DNA of 64,000 bases from Quercus robur (lineage: Eukaryota > Streptophyta > Magnoliopsida > Fagales > Fagaceae). Where the stretch lies: the NCBI RefSeq assembly GCF_932294415.1, contig NC_065544.1:12623351-12687350 (forward strand). Direction: 5' to 3'. Below, piece by piece: positions 12,283-25,128 of the stretch. Each line of letters begins with the position of its first letter. The stretch's first letter is position 1. The notes below the pieces were generated by a model. It saw nothing but the letters and a program-made list of their open reading frames with translations. It made no database searches and was not told where the DNA came from. The position numbers were made by a program, and so were the translations under genes.

Positions 12283-12530
12283 CATCTAATAAAAAAATTT
12301 TAATTTTTGTGCCAAATGAGTTAATTAGTGTAGAAAATGATGAGTCCAATATAAATAAATTATAAAAAACACAATCATATAACTAACACTATATATAAAA
12401 TTAGAGGAACAGAAAGTTTGAATGATTTTATATTTATAAGCCTTTTTTTTATTATATATATATAACTAAAAACAATTCAAATTTATAAGTCATATATATA
12501 TACACGTAAAGTTTAGAGAAAATCCAATTA
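11885..12530. repeat. AT-rich imperfect direct repeats
   Basis: Phrases such as tttttgtgccaaatgagttaatt (three to four versions, 12026-12330) and tgaatgattttatatttataagcc (12187 and 12419) recur with spacings of roughly 100-230 bp. A (TA)n run sits at 12250-12277. No coding content here or in the following 12530-12900. Confidence 0.7.
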
Positions 12531-14200
12531 GATTCTACAATTGAAGTTCAATTTTGAGTCATATGTCCTAAATTATTTACTTTTAGAGAGGGTTTGATTT
12601 CTTAATTTTGGAATCAAATGTGAGATCATATCATAAATATCCATTCAAGTGAGGTATTGTGTACAAAAACCAAAGAGTCTAGAATTAATGAACATAAAGA
12701 TATTTTAAAAAAAATGGACAATTTACATTTTTTACCTAATAACATTCTTACAAACTTTTTACAGAGTTAAAAAAAATAATTAGAATGACTATTAATAATA
12801 TTTAAATTATATATGTAAGAATTATAATATACATCTTAAGTGTATCTTTTAAGTATATCTATGCATATGCATGGGGTTACAAGCTAATTTACTATAATAG
12901 AACATAGCGTAATTAAATATCCACAAAAAAGAATCAAATCATCAAGTCTTTCTTATAAAATCTATCAAACTAAAATTTTAACAATAAAGTCTCCAAATAC
13001 AATTCCAAATAGTTTCAAGAATACGAAACTCACTATCCTAAGAAAACATAATAAAATAGTCCATCAACTAACATACCTCCAAAAGAAGTCTTTAATCTAT
13101 TACTCCAATGATCTCCTACCAAAAGATATTCCACTGCTCTAATCTGAAAGGGTGGAGAAAGGGGGGGTGAGTTAGAAGCTTAATAAAAGACTACATAACA
13201 TTATGATGTCTTTCAAAACAAAACAATAGTATCATTGATGAAATATAATCTTTATAAAACATTTACAAATAGTTTTAACAGTAATATAATATAGTCTATA
13301 AAACTGTTAGAAAGAAAACATTTAACTATAACACTGTAATCAGTAAATAAAATAGTAACCACTTTAGTTAGTCAAAATACACTAAATAGGTAGAAACAAT
13401 ATATTATAGTAATAAACAACTTTTCCACTTATAAAGGTCAATAACAATAAAATAATAGTTTGATATGGAAAACATTAGTCAAACAAAGACATAAACTGCT
13501 AAACATTCGATGGGTGATTCCTATGGGAAACAATAACACTAACCTCCGAAAAGCAAACGGTAGCACTACACCACACCACACCACAATAACATTACTTTGG
13601 CCGTAAAACAACACTATCATATAATGAATACTTTCTACAAAAATATAGTTTTTGAATCATTCTTAACATATACAGTTTCAAAATAACACACAAGAAATAA
13701 TAAAATTCTGGTATGTATAAAGCATTGATAAACAAAGGTTCACTTCAATTGTCGGGAACAATGTCAACTAGAACCTCAGTTCAATATGAACTTGCTGGCT
13801 GCTCTAGTAGTACCACATTATTCTATTTTTTTTAATGTAGAGAAACCCTAATTCTTTGCTCCTAAACCTTTACATGGAAAGCATTGACTTCTTCTCTTCT
13901 TCTTTTTTTCTTTTTTTTTTTTCTTCGGAATCTTGTAGTCTCTCTCTACCTTTTACATGGCTGACTTAAAAAGACCCAATATATGTACACACACACACAC
14001 ACACATATATATATTTTGAGAATCAACACACACATATATATATATAATAACACTCCAATTCAGTCTAGGAAGACCAATCCTACTCCAATTAGTACTCTTA
14101 AATAAATTCAGCTTTACATGTTAAATACATTTCCTACTTGGGCTGGAATTAAAAATCCACTAAAACTTATCTCTTTAGCCTCCAAGAAGCCCATAAAACT

Positions 14201-17150
14201 TTTTTTTTTTTTGAGGGGGAAAACATTGAAACCTCTTTTATTCAGAAAAGCCTAATAAGTTGGCTTGAAATACATTGTGTAGTTGTGGTGGAACATCCTC
14301 CATCCATACTTAAAAATCTGGTATGCCAATAGCATATCTAGCCAGACTATGAGCTAAAGCATTACATTTCCTCTTTGTGTGAGAGTAAAGTAATTCATCA
14401 AAACAGTGAGACAAACTTTTTGCATCCTCAATCAGCAAACCCATTAGTACCAACAGCCTCTCTTCCTCTATTAAACCTTTGATAACATTCAAAGAATCTC
14501 CCTCCAATACAGCCCTCTTCACTCTTATCTCCAAGGCAAAAGCAAGAGCCCACCCCGCAGCTGTGGCTTCAATATCATCACTACATAATTCTTGATGTAC
14601 CTATTTAGAACATGACGCTATCACTAAGCCTCTATGGTCTCTAATGACAACGCCAATCCCAGATTTTTTCTCATAATGGAACACCACATCGTCAAAGTTG
14701 ATCTTGAAGAACTCTGAAGGTGGTGGTTTCCAATGCTTTCTGGGGTGCTGATTTTGTTGCACTAGTATATCTGAAATCACCTGCCCAACGTGGTAGTCAG
14801 CTAGCCAAACTTTTGAGATGTGAGCTATTTGGTGCAGTGAGTTCGCGGGTTGATTGAGGCGCACCCGATTCCGCTGGTTCCAAATTTGCTAGACCGTTAC
14901 AGCAAAGAGCTCAAGATGATGGTTGTTTCGGATTAGCCAAGATAAGAGCTCTTTGAAATCCACAAACTGGACTGCACCTCGGACACTCCAAAGCTGTAAA
15001 TCAGACCACACCGAATCCAACTCCGGGCAAGACCACAAGGCATGCAAGGCATTCTCCGATGAGGCATGGCACCTGACACAGTGAGGGTCCATTGATATAG
15101 TGCGTCAGAACAAAGCACTCTTTGTAGGCATAGCTTCACGACAAGCACGCCACACCAGCGTTTTCACCTTCGGTGGAGCGCGCATAGACCACACAGGTTT
15201 CCATACTTGAGTATGATCATTTGTAGTCACCTGTGGCTCATCATTCAGCTCCTCTTCCATCTTTAAGAACCTATATCCAGTCTTGCAGCCATACTTCCCA
15301 TCATTTGAGTGTGGCCAAAACAAAATATCCCCTTTTGCTTCACGGCTTAAGGGGATTGTCTTAATCAGCTCTGCCTCCTCAGTGTTGAATAGACCATCAA
15401 TCATTTCTAAATTCCATTGCCTCTTCCTTGGGTCTATAAGGACATCCACTATTGAGCTCTCAAGCTCTACCAATGGATAGGATGACACATAAGGGGGATG
15501 CTTCCTAGGCAGCCAATGATCCTACCAAATTCTTATTTTTTTTCCCATCACCCACTCTCCACCTAGCCCCCCTTTGAATAACGTCCCTCCCTATAAGTAT
15601 ACTCCTCCAAGCGTAAGAGCCCATTCTTGAATCCTTGGCCTCCATGATGGTTGTATTTGGGAAAAACTGAGCCTTGAACACTTTATAGAAAAGGGAGTTT
15701 TGATTATGCAAAAGGCGTCATGCTTGTTTTGCTAGTAGTGAATCATTGAACTTGGCTAAATCTCTAAAGCCCATGCCACCCACTCCTTTGGACTTTGTCA
15801 AATCATCCCATTTAACCCAATGGATTTTCCTTCGATCACCTCTTTGTCCCCACCAAAATCTTTTAATCAAAGCCTCAATCTCATTACATAAACCCAATGG
15901 AAGTTTGAAACATCCCATTGTATATGTGGGAATGGCTTGTATGACAAATTTAATTAACACCTCCCTTCTTGCTTGTGAAAGTAGCTTCCCTTCCCAACCT
16001 TGGAGCTTTTGCCACACCCTCTCCTTAATGTAGTTGAAACTTGCTTTTTTCCTTTCCCCCACAAATGATGGTAGACCTAGGTATTTCTCATATTGCATGA
16101 TTTCTAGTACACCCCAAGCTTCTTTAATTTGGTCCTTTATACTCCTTTCAGTTGCTTTGCTGAAGAAAAGAGCCGTCTTGCTCCTGTTTATTTGTTGGCT
16201 TGAAGCATCTTCATAACCCTTCAAAATATCCAACACTTTGCCACACTCCTCCAAAGTTGCCCTGCAAAAAAGGAGACTATCATCTGCAAAAAACAAATGT
16301 GTTAGTTTTGGGCCTCTTCGACATATGGAGAAACCATTGATGTCCCCATTCCTTTCTGCTTTTTTGATCAACCTATTCAACCCTTCAGTACAAAGCAAAA
16401 ATAGGAAAGGGGAAATGGGGTCGCCTTGCCTTATACCCCTTGTTGGATGAATCATACCACAAGGTTCTCCATTCACCAGCACTGCATAAGTAACAGTTTT
16501 TACACACAACATAATTAGATTTATCCAACCATCTTTAAATCCCATCCTCCTCATAATTCCCTCCAAAAAAGGCCACTCCACTCTATCATAAGCCTTACTC
16601 ATATCAAGTTTTACTGTCATATAGCCATGGGATCCAGATTTAAAAATTTGCAAGCAGTGTAGAGTTTCAAATGCCACCATTATATTATCAGAAATAAGTC
16701 TATCTTTTGTAAAGGCTGATTGGTGTTCAGTAATGATAGAGGATAAAACTTTTTTTAAACGGTTGGCTAAAACTTTAGAAAAAATTTTATACAACACGTT
16801 ACACAAGCTAATAGGACGAAATTGGTGGGCATACTCAGGAGAACTAGTTTTGGGGATCAATGTGATAAAGGTATGATTAAGGGATTGGGGTAATGTACCT
16901 GAGTTAAGCCACATGAGGATGGAGGAAATAATATCTTGCCTAACCGTACCCTAAAAGTGTTGGTAAAATAATGGTGGTATTCCATCTAGACCAGGAGTTT
17001 TAAGGGGAGCCATTTGTTGCAAAGCCACTTCCACTTCATGGGCTTCAAACTGTCTGCTTAGTAAGGCATTCATCTCATCAATAATCATATTTGGCACACA
17101 CTCCCACACCCTTGAGGACTCCATTTGACCCGAAGAGTAATACACAAAAT
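14201..17150 (-). mobile_element. L1-type LINE, 5'-truncated, about 2.95 kb
   Basis: On the - strand the element runs from the middle of the linker before the reverse transcriptase to a poly(A) tail (seen as T13 at 14201-14213). An AATAAA-type signal lies just before the tail. The homologous LTR at 24820-25571 lacks it, so both ends are defined by comparison. ORF1 and the apurinic endonuclease are missing, which fits the 5' truncation typical of target-primed insertion. A clean target duplication was not visible. Confidence 0.87.
14310..17125 (-). pseudogene. LINE ORF2 remnant: reverse transcriptase, zinc-binding domain, RNase H
   Basis: Reading on the - strand: an RT linker (LKTPGLDGIPPLFYQHF, about 16955-17005, ending in a stop); the RT core (15718-16914, 398 codons open) with FRPISLCNVLYKI, KLDMSKAYDRVEW, the RGIRQGDPISPFLF turn and the catalytic FADDSLLF (near 16280); the zf-RVT region (about 14889-15711; WSMRAPPKVKTLVWRA, CVRCHASSENALHALW); and an RNase H domain (14310-14864; GIGVVIRDHRGLV). 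Stops or frameshifts lie near 15715, 15500, 15100, 14890, 14600 and 16950, so no complete ORF2 survives. The RT block itself is intact and keeps both catalytic Asp residues. Confidence 0.9.
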
Positions 17151-17471
17151 AAAAGATTCCAAGACTTTGATTCCCAATTAAACTCAAATTAAGGTTGTTT
17201 AGATAGGCTAGAACTCTAAAAGATTCCAATGATACTTACACTCCTAATCCAAATAGGTTTAATCTCTTATCCTTTTCCTTAATTGATAAGGAGACTAAAA
17301 GTTTAATATGAATAATACACAAAATAACTCTCCACGTTACATCTTCTTTTATTTATTTTCTTTGTAGTAATCATAATATAAAATAATATCACATTCAAAA
17401 TAAATTAAATAATTCATCATTTTCACTCTAGAAGCAATTAAATTAAATTTAAGCGAGGCGGATGTTACAAT

Positions 17472-17840
17472 CTCTCCCTCTTATAAAATTTTCATCCTCA
17501 AAAATTCAAAATATACCTCAATTTACTATTGCTTCAATCTTACTAGGGTCCATTGTAATTCCATCTCTAGAGATCACATGTCCTAAGAACACAAATTGAT
17601 TCAACCAGCACTCACACTTCCTCAATTTAGCATACAACTTCTTGTCTCTTAAAATTTGGAAAACAATCCTCAATTTTGAAATAGCTAGGGATACTTGGAT
17701 TGCATTTCATCTTTATGCTCCCATGAAGCTTCTTCTATCGAATGAGTCTGGCCTCCATAATACCCTGACCAATGGTATAGTCTTGTTACGTAGCACTTGC
17801 TCTTTATGATCCAAAATCTGAATTGGAACTTCTTTATAGG
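17472..17840 (-). pseudogene. Chromovirus pol C-terminus with misplaced RT fragment
   Basis: Read on the - strand, about 17690-17835 encodes a chromodomain-type tail (ILDHKEQVLRNKTIPLVRVL). It is followed, against the normal gene order, by a reverse-transcriptase fragment ([20 protein letters not shown], 17520-17680). Then comes the purine tract adjoining the 3' LTR. RT normally lies more than 2 kb before the chromodomain, so this is an internal rearrangement or secondary insertion. 17840-18500 is unassigned. Confidence 0.6.
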
Positions 17841-18499
17841 ACAAGTTGTCTTTAGGTTCAATCCTAAATTAGTAATTTAATTCTTCAAAGTATACAAAGT
17901 CTTATATAGTCCTTCAAATCAGAATCCTATAAACTCCAAAGTCTAATAATCAAATCAAATCATGGCAATGAAATACTTATATGGATTTTTTATAAATCTT
18001 TGATGCAATCACTGGTCAATATTTTTATGACAATGGTTCTAGTAAAACTATAGCCTTGCCATGTCGAAACTAGGGAGTGATTACCTGAGAGATCAAACTT
18101 GAACAATAGATACAGCCTATAGACGAAGCCTCCAATCGTCCCTGCACACTTTTTATTTATTTATTTTTTTCATCACCTACTTCATCCCAACAAATAGGTG
18201 ACCTTCACCTTCGACCTTAGAATGCCACCAAAAAAAGAAATATCACTTAATCCGACCAAATGTCACACTTCTTAAACTTAGCATATAATTTTTATTTAAC
18301 AAAAGTGCCCAAAGAAAATACATAGGTCATAGAACTCAAAGCAACATGATATGCTCCTAACCAATCCATATTATATTGTACCAAAATCATAAATCTTTAA
18401 GAGAATCAAGTTGGCCATTATTTCCTTGTCTACTATCATAACCACACAACAGTTACATAGACTCAACAACCACTGTTTCACTTAATAAGAGAAAATAAG

Positions 18500-19490
18500 G
18501 AGATGTACTTGACAGATTCCTCAACATCTTGCCTAGTAATTGCAAACACTCGTCCTTGGATTTTTGGCCTTTGATTCACATCATTAGGCTTAGCCATTGG
18601 CTCACTCTTTAAAACTAGGCAATTTGTGATAAAGTGTCCAGTCCTTCCACATTTAAAACACGCTCTTGACTACAAATAAAATGTTCCACTATGAGCCTTT
18701 TCATATCTTGGACAAGTCCTATGTGCCTTCTTATTTGAATTAGGCACCCCTTGCTTCTTGAATGAACTTTCACTAGACTTTCCCTTAAGAAATTTACTCT
18801 GATTTGGCTCCCTCTCCTGATCATTGGCCTTTGAGAGACGATTGCAATTTCTCTCTGCTATGAGAGCTCTATCTACAACCTTTGCATATGTTTCCATTTT
18901 GAACATGGAAACCAGTCCCTGAATTTCCTCCCTTAAACTCCTTTCAAAATGCCTAGCCTTCCTTGCTTCTATGCCAACCATGTGTGGAGCAAAGTGGGGT
19001 AATTTAGCAAATTTCCGCTCATACTCATACATTGATTGAGTACCTAGTGCTATGCAAATGAACTTAACTTCCTTTGGACCATTAAACTATCAGAAAAATA
19101 CCTCTTACGAAAGAGTTCAACAAAATGCTGCCAAGTTATAACTTCTCTCCCATGTGTCCTTTCTGTGGACTCCCATAATTCCAATGCATCACCTTTCAAT
19201 GCAAAAATAGCAAGGATAACTCGTTGCTCATCACTAACCTCCATTGCCCTAAAGAGCTAGTTGTTAGCCTCTATTGGATCCTTTATACCCTTGAAAGCAG
19301 GAGGGTCAAGCTTTCTAAACTTCTCTAGAGCACTAGTTGGATTGGTGGCTCCTACTTGATGTTGCACTATATTGGTTAAGCCATCAATGGCTTCAATAAT
19401 AGCCTGAAGATTAGTGGTTCCCCTAGTATTTGATTGACCATTCTTTGTGGTCCTCCTTGGTGGAGTCATCTCACTAAGCAATACAACAAG
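18500..19490 (-). pseudogene. Ty3/gypsy gag (capsid plus CCHC knuckle), broken
   Basis: The - strand encodes MTPPRRTTKN..., then the retrotransposon gag core (GDALELWESTERTHG, ITWQHFVELFRKRYF, ARHFERSLREEIQGLV). It ends with a CCHC zinc knuckle, CFKCGRTGHFITNC, at about 18615-18660. An in-frame TAG at 19257-19259, a frameshift near 19040 and a TAG at 18670-18672 break it. Protease, most of RT, RNase H and most of integrase are missing between gag and the chromodomain tail. Gag of this type forms the virus-like particle of chromoviruses. No 5' LTR was recognised upstream (19500-20100), where a CAT/ACC-rich stretch at 19620-19720 is the only structure seen. Confidence 0.87.
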
Positions 19491-20452
19491 GCATCATAAG
19501 TACAAATTTTAAATATCCCTAAAGGTCAAAACCAAGCATATAGATAGTACAATAACCATTCCTACACGCTCCAGAAAAACACTATGAAAGGTCAAAAAAT
19601 TCTAACACTAAAATTCCTCATGATCACACTAAAATTCATCATCATCCTCATCATCACCATAACCATAACCACCACCACCTCCTACAACCCCTCCATTCCC
19701 ACCACTCGTACTCGGAAAATTCTTACAATCCTCATCGTTCAAAACTATATTCAAATCGTCCTCACTATCACTATCAGGGATAAGGAAGGGGCTAGCTGAC
19801 GTATGTGGGCCTCATGGCGGCGGCGCAATTGGGCGAGGATGGAGGAGTTGAGGTCAAGGGTGGTTGGCGGCTTTGGGGTTTGAGAGCTAAAGTGTGAAAG
19901 GGAAATTAGTTAGGGAAATGTGTTTGAGAGATGAAATGCAAAGCAAAAAATGAAGGGCTCTTCGCAGGTAACCATTTTGTGCTCACTGCACAACAGTCAG
20001 CTAGTGGGTCCCATAAAAAGGTGATTTTTTTTTTTTTTTTGAGTTTTTAGGCAAGAAACTGAACTGGGTTTAGTTGCCAAACAAGGATGGGAGTGTTTTA
20101 GGGATTTTTAAGTATCCCAACTCTTCCATCTGGCAAGTTGTGGAAGGAGAAATCATTGTGGATTTGTTCATTTCTTATTTCGGACTCCATGTGGGTTTGG
20201 AAGTGTTTGGCACAATGGTTTTAGATGTTTTTGGTAGCAAAAAAATTGGAAGAAAAAAAAAATAGCTAAATTGATTTTTTTTTTCTTTAAAATTAGCAAT
20301 GCAAAATTTTTTTTCTCACACATGGATTTTTATGAGGTTGACGTCCCATTTTTAAAGAGCAATTAAAATATTTTATTATTATTTTATTAGCCATGTAAGC
20401 TTTAAGTGTGCCAACTGTACAATCCATTAGCCAAATTGGCATTTTTCGTTAA

Positions 20453-21361
20453 GGATAAAGTTTAGCTACAAAATCAGTTGTAGCCTAAGCCTATAAATTG
20501 CTCTAATAAACTGACATGTGTAAAAAATGGCTTATGGCTTGTGTATTACACATGATTACTTAAATAAACTTAACCCAACTAACCCTAATTAACTACACCA
20601 CCTATTAAAAATTAAAAAAAAAAAAAAAAACCACCAAAAAGCCCAATCCTCAACTTTAAATCATCGGATTTCAACATAATAATTAAAATATATATTAATA
20701 AAAAAAAATTGGTTGTTACTGTGCACCTATCCTTGCGCTACTAGCCTCTTCACAGTGACTCATGATTGTTCTTTGGATCCAACCCAAGCTAGCAACTAGT
20801 CTCTCTCTATCAGACTTGCATATTCTAATTTGTGTTTTGTATTTTAGCTAAGCTTTCTCAACCTTTTCAACTTGTGGCTGTCAATGTTTTTCCATTTAGG
20901 TATATCATATATGTGATACCTCTTGAATTGTGAATTACAATTAAAGTAAATCTTGAATTTTGAATTACAATTGTGCTTCTCCTTTACGCTCCACGACATT
21001 AACATTGTCTCAGAAGAGATGTCATCAATCTTTTCTAATATATGAAACTGCGATAAAAAGAGGGATTGGAGTGGTCGGCGGTGGAGACAGGAGGGTTTGG
21101 GGTGACCAGTGGTGGAGGAAGAAAAGGGATTTTGTTTTTGGGTTCACAAGAAGTTGGAGAGAGAGGGAGAGAGAATACGTATAGGTGTTTTAGTTTTTAT
21201 CTTTTATTGTTTTTAATAGGTGGTGTAGATAATTAGGGTTACTTGGGTTAAGTTTACTAAAGTAATTATGTGCAATGCACATGCCATTTTTAATACATGT
21301 CAGTTCATTAGAGCAGATTGTAGTCTTAGGCTACAATTGGTTTTGTAGCTAAATTTTATTC
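20453..21361. mobile_element. MULE-type element with long terminal inverted repeats
   Basis: A 909-bp insertion is flanked by TTTCGTTAA at 20444-20452 and 21362-21370, the 9-bp duplication typical of Mutator-like elements. The two ends are inverted copies of each other for about 165 bp with scattered differences (GGATAAAGTTTAGCTAC against GAATAAAATTTAGCTAC, continuing inward through CTAACCCTAATTA). The interior has no transposase. The paralogous site near 10370 lacks it. Confidence 0.87.
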
Positions 21362-21471
21362 TTTCGTTAATGAATAAACAATAGGACTAAATTAACAGCA
21401 ACTTGAAAATAATAAAGATAAAATTAATTGCTACCAAAATGTCAAAAAAAGAAATGAATTCTCTTGCCGGC

Positions 21472-21472
<1 letters not shown>

Positions 21473-21543
<71 letters not shown>
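21473..21543 (+). repeat. Homopolymer A71
   Basis: An uninterrupted run of 71 A follows cttgccggcc. The length may be inexact because such runs are unstable and hard to sequence. A (TA)n run follows at 21637-21664. Confidence 0.95.
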
Positions 21544-21547
<4 letters not shown>

Positions 21548-21630
21548 AAAAGGTGGGGAGGGGGAGATAGGGAAGAGCAGAACCCTGTCCAATCCAACCA
21601 AAGAGTTAGTATCTAATAAATAAACAAACA

Positions 21631-21668
<38 letters not shown>

Positions 21669-22317
21669 ATATTAGATTTTAGATAAGGGAGAGATCTGCG
21701 AGTTTTTTTTAGAAAAGACTTGCTACTCCCCATCTGAATCCGAGAGTGATTAAGCACGAGACAAGCCATAAGATAAGGGGCAAATCTAAATTAATTGTGA
21801 GCTGAAAATGTAAAGATCAAATTATTATTTTTACCTAAAATTAAATAACAACAATAACCTCCTATGCTAGTTCCAATCCCAATATATTAACCCATAATTA
21901 GCTTGTTAAAAAAAAGTAACGGCACTTAAATTAAAAAAACTCATCATATTCTAGCCAAAAAAAAGTCCATTATATTCTTAAAAAAAGAAGAAGAAAACAG
22001 TTGATAGGCTCGTAAAAAAAAAAAAAAATAATAATAACTGTAGGTGAGACCGCATTAAGATTTAAAAAACCAAATTTCTCAACCAAAAAAAAAAAAGAAA
22101 AAAAGAACTGAGGAGTTCATTTGGGGGATTACATAAACGGACAAAAAAATGGACAACGACAAAATGAACAAATTATTGAAGTCATGGTGAAAGTGAAAGA
22201 TGCGTTATGTTTTCGAGGTTGTAATGTTGTATTCATCATTAGTCATTTTGATTCCCTATTCTTTTAACATTTTCTCACAAAACAAGAACAAGAAAACAAG
22301 GGGTTCCCAATTCCATT

Positions 22318-22396
22318 TCTATATTATAGTCATAGGCTACCAATTGCAAAAACTATTCTTGATAAACCAAATTAATAAAGCAAAAGCTCAAAGGAG
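22318..22396 (+). promoter_or_regulatory. Conserved proximal promoter / 5' leader of UGT copy 1
   Basis: The TATA-like tctatattatag (22318-22329) is followed by a leader conserved in copies 1 and 2 and, less closely, copy 3 (attctgatca-type cattcttgat, caaaagctcaaaggag). The distance from TATA to ATG is about 70-80 nt, implying a short leader. Inferred from conservation and position only. Confidence 0.5.
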
Positions 22397-23817
22397 ATGA
22401 CCAAATTCGAGGTAGTGTTCATGTCAAGCCCTGGGATCGGGCACCTTGTTCCAGTTGTTGAGTTTGCACACCATCTTATCAATCACGACCCTCGATTTTC
22501 TGCCACCATACTCGTCATCACCATGCCTCAAAGACCCATTCTCAACACCTACATTCAATCACGCGCTGCGACTTCAACCTCCACAAGTATCAAATTCATC
22601 CACCTCCCTATTGTGGACCCTCCTGCACCTGATCAGTTCGAGTCTTCCTTTGGCTACACATGCTTACTCATTGAAAAGCACATACCCCATGTTAAGCAAG
22701 CAATTACAAATCTCATGGAAACCGAGTTCAACTCGGACTGACGACTCGTTGGGTTATTCGTAGGCATGTTTTGTACTTCCATGATTGTTGTGGCTAAAGA
22801 GCTTGACATCCCTTGCTACCTTTACTTTCCGTCTCCGGCTACATTTCTTGGTTTCATGCTTCATCTTCCAATCCTAGACACCCAACTCACCACTGAGTTG
22901 TCTGAGTTGGACACTGAGCTGGTTATTCCAGGTTTTGTCAACCCAATTTCTCCAAGCTTGTTGCCTTCTATAGCACTGGAGAAAGAAGGGTACTCTTGGT
23001 TCTTGTACCACGGACGCAAGTACTTCGAAACAATGGGTATTGTTATTAATACATTTCATGAACTTGAGCCATATGCACTTGACTCGGTCTCTATGAGTCA
23101 AGTGCCACCAATTTATCCTATTGGGCCTATTCTTGACCTTGTTGGACCTGCGCAATGGCACCCAGACCAAGCCAACCATGAACGAATCGTGAAGTGGCTG
23201 GATGAACAACCTCCATCAACGGTGGTATTCTTAAGCTTTGGTAGCAAAGGGTGTCTCAGTGAGTCTCAAGTGAGAGAGATTGCATTTGGGCTTGAACTAG
23301 CCGAGGTTCGGTTTGTGTGGGCTTTACGTGAGCCACCTAAGGCCGAATTTGCCCTCCCGGATGACTACACGAATCTTGAGAAAGTTTACGGAATGGGTTT
23401 TTAGAGCGAACGGCTGGGATTGGATTGGTGTGTGGATGGGTCTCACAAGTGTCAATCTTAGCTCATAAAGCAATCGGAGGATTCATATCACACTGTGGTT
23501 GGAACTCAATTTTGGAAAGTTTGTGGCATGGTATACCAATTGCCACATGGCCAATATATTCTGAGCAACAAATGAATGCCTTCGAGATGGTAAAGGAGTT
23601 GGGATTAGCTATTGAGATTAGGTTAGATTATAGGGAGGGTAGTGATTTGGTGTTGGCAAAGGAAGTAGAGAGAGGAATAAAGCGTTTGATGGACTGTGAT
23701 GATGAGGTGAGGAGAAAAGTAAAGGGAATGAGCAAGAATTGTAGGGTAGCTAAGATGGAAAATGGATCATCATATACATCACTAGGAGTACTGATTGAGA
23801 AACTAGTGACTTCATAA
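22397..23817 (+). pseudogene. UGT copy 1, UDP-glycosyltransferase pseudogene (one stop, one frameshift)
   Basis: Full-length, intronless relative of copy 2 (473 codons). The first break is a TGA at 22739-22741 (codon 115) where copies 2 and 3 have CGA, a C-to-T change at a CpG. The second is a 1-bp deletion at about 23384-23390 (aaagtttacgg against aaagttttaccg), after which the frame shifts and continues to TAA at 23815-23817. Everything else is kept: the N-terminal SPGIGHLVPV with the catalytic His, and the C-terminal PSPG motif from WVSQVSILAHKAIGG to the Gln44 position (here SEQ, not AEQ). The near-complete sequence suggests recent loss. Translation would end after 114 residues, before the donor domain, so no transferase activity is expected unless there is readthrough. 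Confidence 0.95.
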
Positions 23818-24539
<722 letters not shown>

Positions 24540-24544
24540 ATTAA

Positions 24545-24793
24545 GATATGGCAAGCAAAAATGACCAAAAATGACCCACGACGGCAATCCAACGACCACC
24601 ATGGAACAATAGAAAAGGTTCATCCAAATATGGTGAGCAAAACCTAGCAACTAACGCCCATCCACCATCGTCACCGCTGTTGACCTCATTGCCTTTAGTC
24701 AGAATGAAAGTCTCTAAAAGCAACTAAACAATCACAACTATCAATTGTCAGTTGTTAGAAACTATTCTACTATTCAACTTCACCAATTTCTTG
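24545..24793. repeat. Dispersed repeat, partner at 33500-33740
   Basis: Matches 33500-33740 closely (caactaacgcccatccacca, gaaactattctactattcaact). Non-coding. In the partner the sequence continues differently after caatttcttggt, so a junction lies at about 24795. Confidence 0.75.
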
Positions 24794-25060
24794 GTGGCTC
24801 CTACTTGATGTTGCTAAACCAAACTTCACTTCAATTGTTCAGAACAATCTCAACTAGAACCTTAGTACAATATGAACTTGATGGTTGCTCTAGTGGTACC
24901 ATGTTATTCTATTCTTTTCAATGTAGAAAAACCCTAATTTTCTGCTCCTAAACCTTTACATGCTAAGCACTGACTTCTTCTTCTTCTTCTTCTTCTTCTT
25001 TTTTTTTCAAGAATCTTGTAGTTTCTCTACCTTTCACGTGGTTGACTTAAAAAGACTCAG

Positions 25061-25128
<68 letters not shown>

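Larger units (their letters stand above)
12950..17471 (-). mobile_element. 3' LTR of a minus-strand Ty3/gypsy chromovirus, split by a LINE
   Basis: On the - strand the LTR starts tgtaacatccg at 17471, directly after a purine tract (aagagggagaga). It runs down to at least 13725 with the 14201-17150 LINE inserted in it. The lower boundary is not resolved; similarity of style suggests about 12.95-13.1 kb. A second, partial copy of the same LTR is at 24820-25571 and shows the sequence without the LINE. Confidence 0.65.
20150..22150. repeat. Segmental duplicate leading into UGT copy 1
   Basis: This is the counterpart of 10054-11830. It lacks the solo LTR and the TRIM found there but contains its own MULE-type insertion (20453-21361) and a 71-base A run (21473-21543). 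It ends about 250 bp before the start codon of UGT copy 1. Confidence 0.75.
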
